Below are positions 61,512 through 64,000 of a stretch of DNA of 64,000 nt, piece after piece; positions within the stretch are counted from its first letter, which is position 1, and every line of letters begins with the position of its first letter. The notes below the pieces were generated by a model. It did no database searches and had not been told where the DNA came from. It saw only the letters and a list, made by a program, of their open reading frames with translations. Location of the stretch: positions 62,001 through 126,000 of the forward strand of contig CALLIL010000009.1 of NCBI GenBank assembly GCA_938009755.1. Direction: 5' to 3'. The DNA comes from an uncultured Marinomonas sp. (lineage in GTDB: Bacteria > Pseudomonadota > Gammaproteobacteria > Pseudomonadales > Marinomonadaceae). A program made the position numbers and the translations under genes.

Positions 61512-62435
61512 CTACGTCCACAAAGGCCTAGTCTCCCAATCTAAAGGGAAGCCCATTTTTGTCGTGTCTATATCATGAGTTTTTATTAAATTTTTAACAC
61601 GCGATTTCCAATGATGTTCAGGAGAAATAATATTCATAATGTAGAGAATGATCGTTAAAGTGTTGTAGAGCTTTTTTAAATTTCTATTTTCGTTAGGCAG
61701 GTTCAAAAGACTATTAATCAAGTCACTTGGGCCATTTTTGGGAAGCTTCATTTGTTTAGGGAATACTCGGTTCCATAGCCTTGCATGATGAGCCGCTTTG
61801 TTCCTTACTAAAGATAAGTGCTCGCAAAAAGAGGTCATGATTGCTTCATTAAGGCTATAGGCCTGACTGATCGCCATACGATCGCTTCTCTGGCTTATAT
61901 TGGAAAACCACTTAGATAGTTGTCCCATGGTCATTAACTCAACCACAGCCCATATTGGAGGCAAATCTTCTTTGTACTTTGTTCTTAGGTGGCAAATAAA
62001 GTCTTCGTCACTTTGGTTTACCTCATGTTCTAATTTCCTTCGTCCATTTTGATATTTTCTGTCGTCTTTAAAAGTCTCACTGACAAGGTGTGGATGGGAT
62101 GTATTGTGGCGATGACTTAATTGATAAGCCATTTGCGTGCGCAGAGAAACCTCGATTCGCTCAATAGCATCCATGAGCAATAAACGAAGCTCCCGATCAA
62201 AAGTATATAAGTTAAGCACATCATCAAAAGTGGTTCCTTCCAATATTTGATGAGTGTCATGATCCGTTTCAAATGGAATGCAATAAGCTGCTAGACGATA
62301 GTAATTGAGCTGGGATAAGTAGAATTCAGCTTTGTTTGTGTCTTGGATAATTAAGCCATGAGATTTCAGAATAGTGACCTGTTCTGAAAATGTTTTAGGA
62401 GGTTTATTGAAAGGGATTTTGTTCTGGTCAGTCAT
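61512..62435 (-). CDS. Abi_2 (AbiD/AbiF-like) abortive-infection family protein with HEPN RNase motif
   Basis: FLSQLNYYRLAAYCIPFE-like N-terminal core (YLSQLNYYRLAAYCIPFE), YTFDRELRLLLMDAIERIEVSLRTQMAY, and C-terminal LVRNKAAHHARLWNR (Rx4H). Confidence 0.9.
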   Translation of the reverse strand: MTDQNKIPFNKPPKTFSEQVTILKSHGLIIQDTNKAEFYLSQLNYYRLAAYCIPFETDHDTHQILEGTTFDDVLNLYTFDRELRLLLMDAIERIEVSLRTQMAYQLSHRHNTSHPHLVSETFKDDRKYQNGRRKLEHEVNQSDEDFICHLRTKYKEDLPPIWAVVELMTMGQLSKWFSNISQRSDRMAISQAYSLNEAIMTSFCEHLSLVRNKAAHHARLWNRVFPKQMKLPKNGPSDLINSLLNLPNENRNLKKLYNTLTIILYIMNIISPEHHWKSRVKNLIKTHDIDTTKMGFPLDWETRPLWT

Positions 62436-62439
62436 TTTC

Positions 62440-62506
62440 TACTCCCCAGAAACAAGTAACCCCTCGCAGGGCGCTGATCTTACGGGTAGCGGGAGGGGTG
62501 TTGTTG
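62440..62506 (-). ncRNA. Structured leader/ncRNA upstream of the Abi_2 gene, candidate abiF-type RNA
   Basis: Minus strand ACCCCUC-C-CGCU-ACCCGUAAGAUC-AGCG-CCCUGC-GAGGGGU: 7-bp outer and 4-bp inner stems in an otherwise AT-rich gap, just downstream of TTGCAA-N16-TATAAT. Confidence 0.62.
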
Positions 62507-62512
62507 CTGTTC

Positions 62513-62540
62513 ATTATATCCATTGAATCATCAGTTGCAA
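62513..62540 (-). promoter_or_regulatory. Sigma70-type promoter for the structured RNA / Abi gene
   Basis: Minus strand TTGCAA-N16-TATAAT; predicted start near 62506. Confidence 0.7.
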
Positions 62541-62597
62541 CGTTTTTGTATGCTCTTATTGAGCAAGATTGCAACGGAGAAAACTGGCAAATCCTTA

Positions 62598-62611
62598 TAT
62601 GTTTAAACATA
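62598..62611. promoter_or_regulatory. 14-bp perfect palindrome, candidate operator
   Basis: TATGTTTAAACATA between the XRE gene and the Abi promoter. Confidence 0.4.
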
Positions 62612-62720
62612 CTACCATCCATGAGTACGAATTAGAGAAATTTAAATTTGAGAGTTTAGCTTTTTCCTAGATTACCTATTTTTCTGAAGTTTTGCCTCAA
62701 TTTAAGGGAAAGAATACGTT

Positions 62721-63005
62721 TTAATGGGCAGATAGCGCTTTATAAAAATTCGGGTTTTCTTCAATCGTCGCCAATACTTTCGCCGCCAGCCCTGTAGGGT
62801 TTCGGCGTCTACTTTCCCAACTCTTGATAGTATCAACACTGGTGCCAAGCGCTTTGGCGAAATCCGCTTGAGAGACTTGTAAACTCTGGCGAATGCTCTT
62901 TACATCGGTGATGTCAAAGCGCGTCACTCTCGCCGCTTTTTTATCGCCTTGGTGTATCTCTACGGCTTCTTCTAAAGAGGATTTTAGATCGTTAAAAATG
63001 CTCAT
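62721..63005 (-). CDS. XRE-family HTH regulator / antitoxin-like (NadS/HigA-type)
   Basis: TDVKSIRQSLQVSQADFAKALGTSVDTIKSWESRRRNPTGLAAKVLATIEENP; start at ATG 63005 (MSIFNDLKSSLEEAVEIHQG). Confidence 0.88.
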   Translation of the reverse strand: MSIFNDLKSSLEEAVEIHQGDKKAARVTRFDITDVKSIRQSLQVSQADFAKALGTSVDTIKSWESRRRNPTGLAAKVLATIEENPNFYKALSAH

Positions 63006-63224
63006 GTTAAATTCCCAATGGAAAGTAGGTGTACATTGTACTCTTTTTTGTTTCATGAAAATACAAAAGAGCCATGCTTTTTGCTGTGAATGAGTGAGAC
63101 TTCATGTCATTTCTAAACAACGCATTAAACGCTATTTTTCTGTAAACCTCATGTAGTCATTAAATCCCAAGACTAAGTCAGTTATCATGGGCAAATATCA
63201 GTTTAGAAAAACAGGAATTAATAA

Positions 63225-64000
63225 ATGACAAGTTTGCAACAACGTGCCGAACTTCAACGCCAAATATGGGCGATTGCCAACGATGTGCGTGGTTCTGTGG
63301 ATGGTTGGGATTTTAAACAGTATGTACTTGGCACCCTGTTTTATCGCTTTATCAGTGAAAACTTTGTTGATTACATCACCGGTGGCGATGAAAGTATTGA
63401 CTACGCAACAATGGCGGATAACGATAAAAACCTTGAACTTGCTAAAGACGATGCCATTAAAACCAAAGGTTATTTTATCTACCCAAGCCAGCTGTTCAGT
63501 AATGTACAAGCCAATGCGAACAATAACGACAACTTAAACACTGACTTAGCCAAAATTTTTGCTGCCATTGAAAACTCAGCTAATGGCTATGATTCAGAAA
63601 AAGACATCAAAGGCCTGTTTGCGGATTTTGATACCACCAGTAACCGTTTGGGCAATACAGTAGAAGCAAAAAACAAACGCCTAGCAGCGGTATTAAAAGG
63701 CGTAGCTGGGCTTAACATTACCCAATTTGAAGACAATCAAAATGACCTCTTTGGTGATGCCTACGAATTCCTTATTTCTAACTACGCTGCAAACGCTGGT
63801 AAATCTGGTGGTGAATTTTTCACGCCTCAGCATGTTTCAAAGCTGATTGCACAGCTTGCCATGCATGGCCAAACCAGCGTTAATAAAATCTATGATCCTG
63901 CGGCAGGTTCTGGTTCATTACTGTTACAAGCCAAAAAGCACTTTGATGCCCATATTATTGAAGATGGCTTTTTTGGCCAAGAGCTCAACCACACCACTTA
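63225..64000 (+). CDS. hsdM: Type I restriction-modification system methyltransferase subunit, truncated by the window edge
   Basis: [47 protein letters not shown]... [17 protein letters not shown]... [18 protein letters not shown]. Confidence 0.95.
   Translation, partial: MTSLQQRAELQRQIWAIANDVRGSVDGWDFKQYVLGTLFYRFISENFVDYITGGDESIDYATMADNDKNLELAKDDAIKTKGYFIYPSQLFSNVQANANNNDNLNTDLAKIFAAIENSANGYDSEKDIKGLFADFDTTSNRLGNTVEAKNKRLAAVLKGVAGLNITQFEDNQNDLFGDAYEFLISNYAANAGKSGGEFFTPQHVSKLIAQLAMHGQTSVNKIYDPAAGSGSLLLQAKKHFDAHIIEDGFFGQELNHTT

Noticed and set aside
62428-62622. 64-aa minus-strand ORF upstream of Abi
   Set aside because: Runs through the promoter and structured RNA; the sequence is better explained by pairing and promoter elements
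63198-63509. 103-aa minus-strand ORF
   Set aside because: Antisense shadow of hsdM

Overview
The 64 kb window looks like a gammaproteobacterial chromosome segment, probably Oceanospirillales/Marinomonas-like judging by gene order and protein sequences (inference). Almost all of it is coding. From left to right: a truncated ammonium transporter; eutBC with an AraC regulator; a TAXI-TRAP transporter/nitrilase/LysR/TauE module; yqgE-ruvX-pyrR-pyrB-pyrC-like; yggS-proC-yggT; coaD-yfhL; a K+/H+ antiporter; trmL; tRNA-Phe(GAA); a MASE1/CHASE hybrid kinase; a ugpBAECQ locus with a DeoR regulator, a HAD phosphatase and a CofD-like protein; a receiver-CheC-like/PAS pair; xthA, pyrE, slmA, argB, dut, coaBC, radC; rpmB-rpmG-mutM; a BMP-type nucleoside ABC transporter with cdd; a PatZ-like protein; and a histone-deacetylase-family protein. 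The right edge (about 61.5-64 kb) is a defence-like locus: an Abi_2/AbiF-type HEPN protein preceded by a compact GC-rich structured leader/ncRNA with its own good promoter, an XRE regulator, and the start of a type I restriction-modification hsdM. The best candidates for follow-up are the structured RNA + Abi + XRE unit, a 41-codon leader ORF overlapping a terminator upstream of pyrB, and an antiporter gene with no ATG/GTG/TTG at its conserved N-terminus (possible AUC start).
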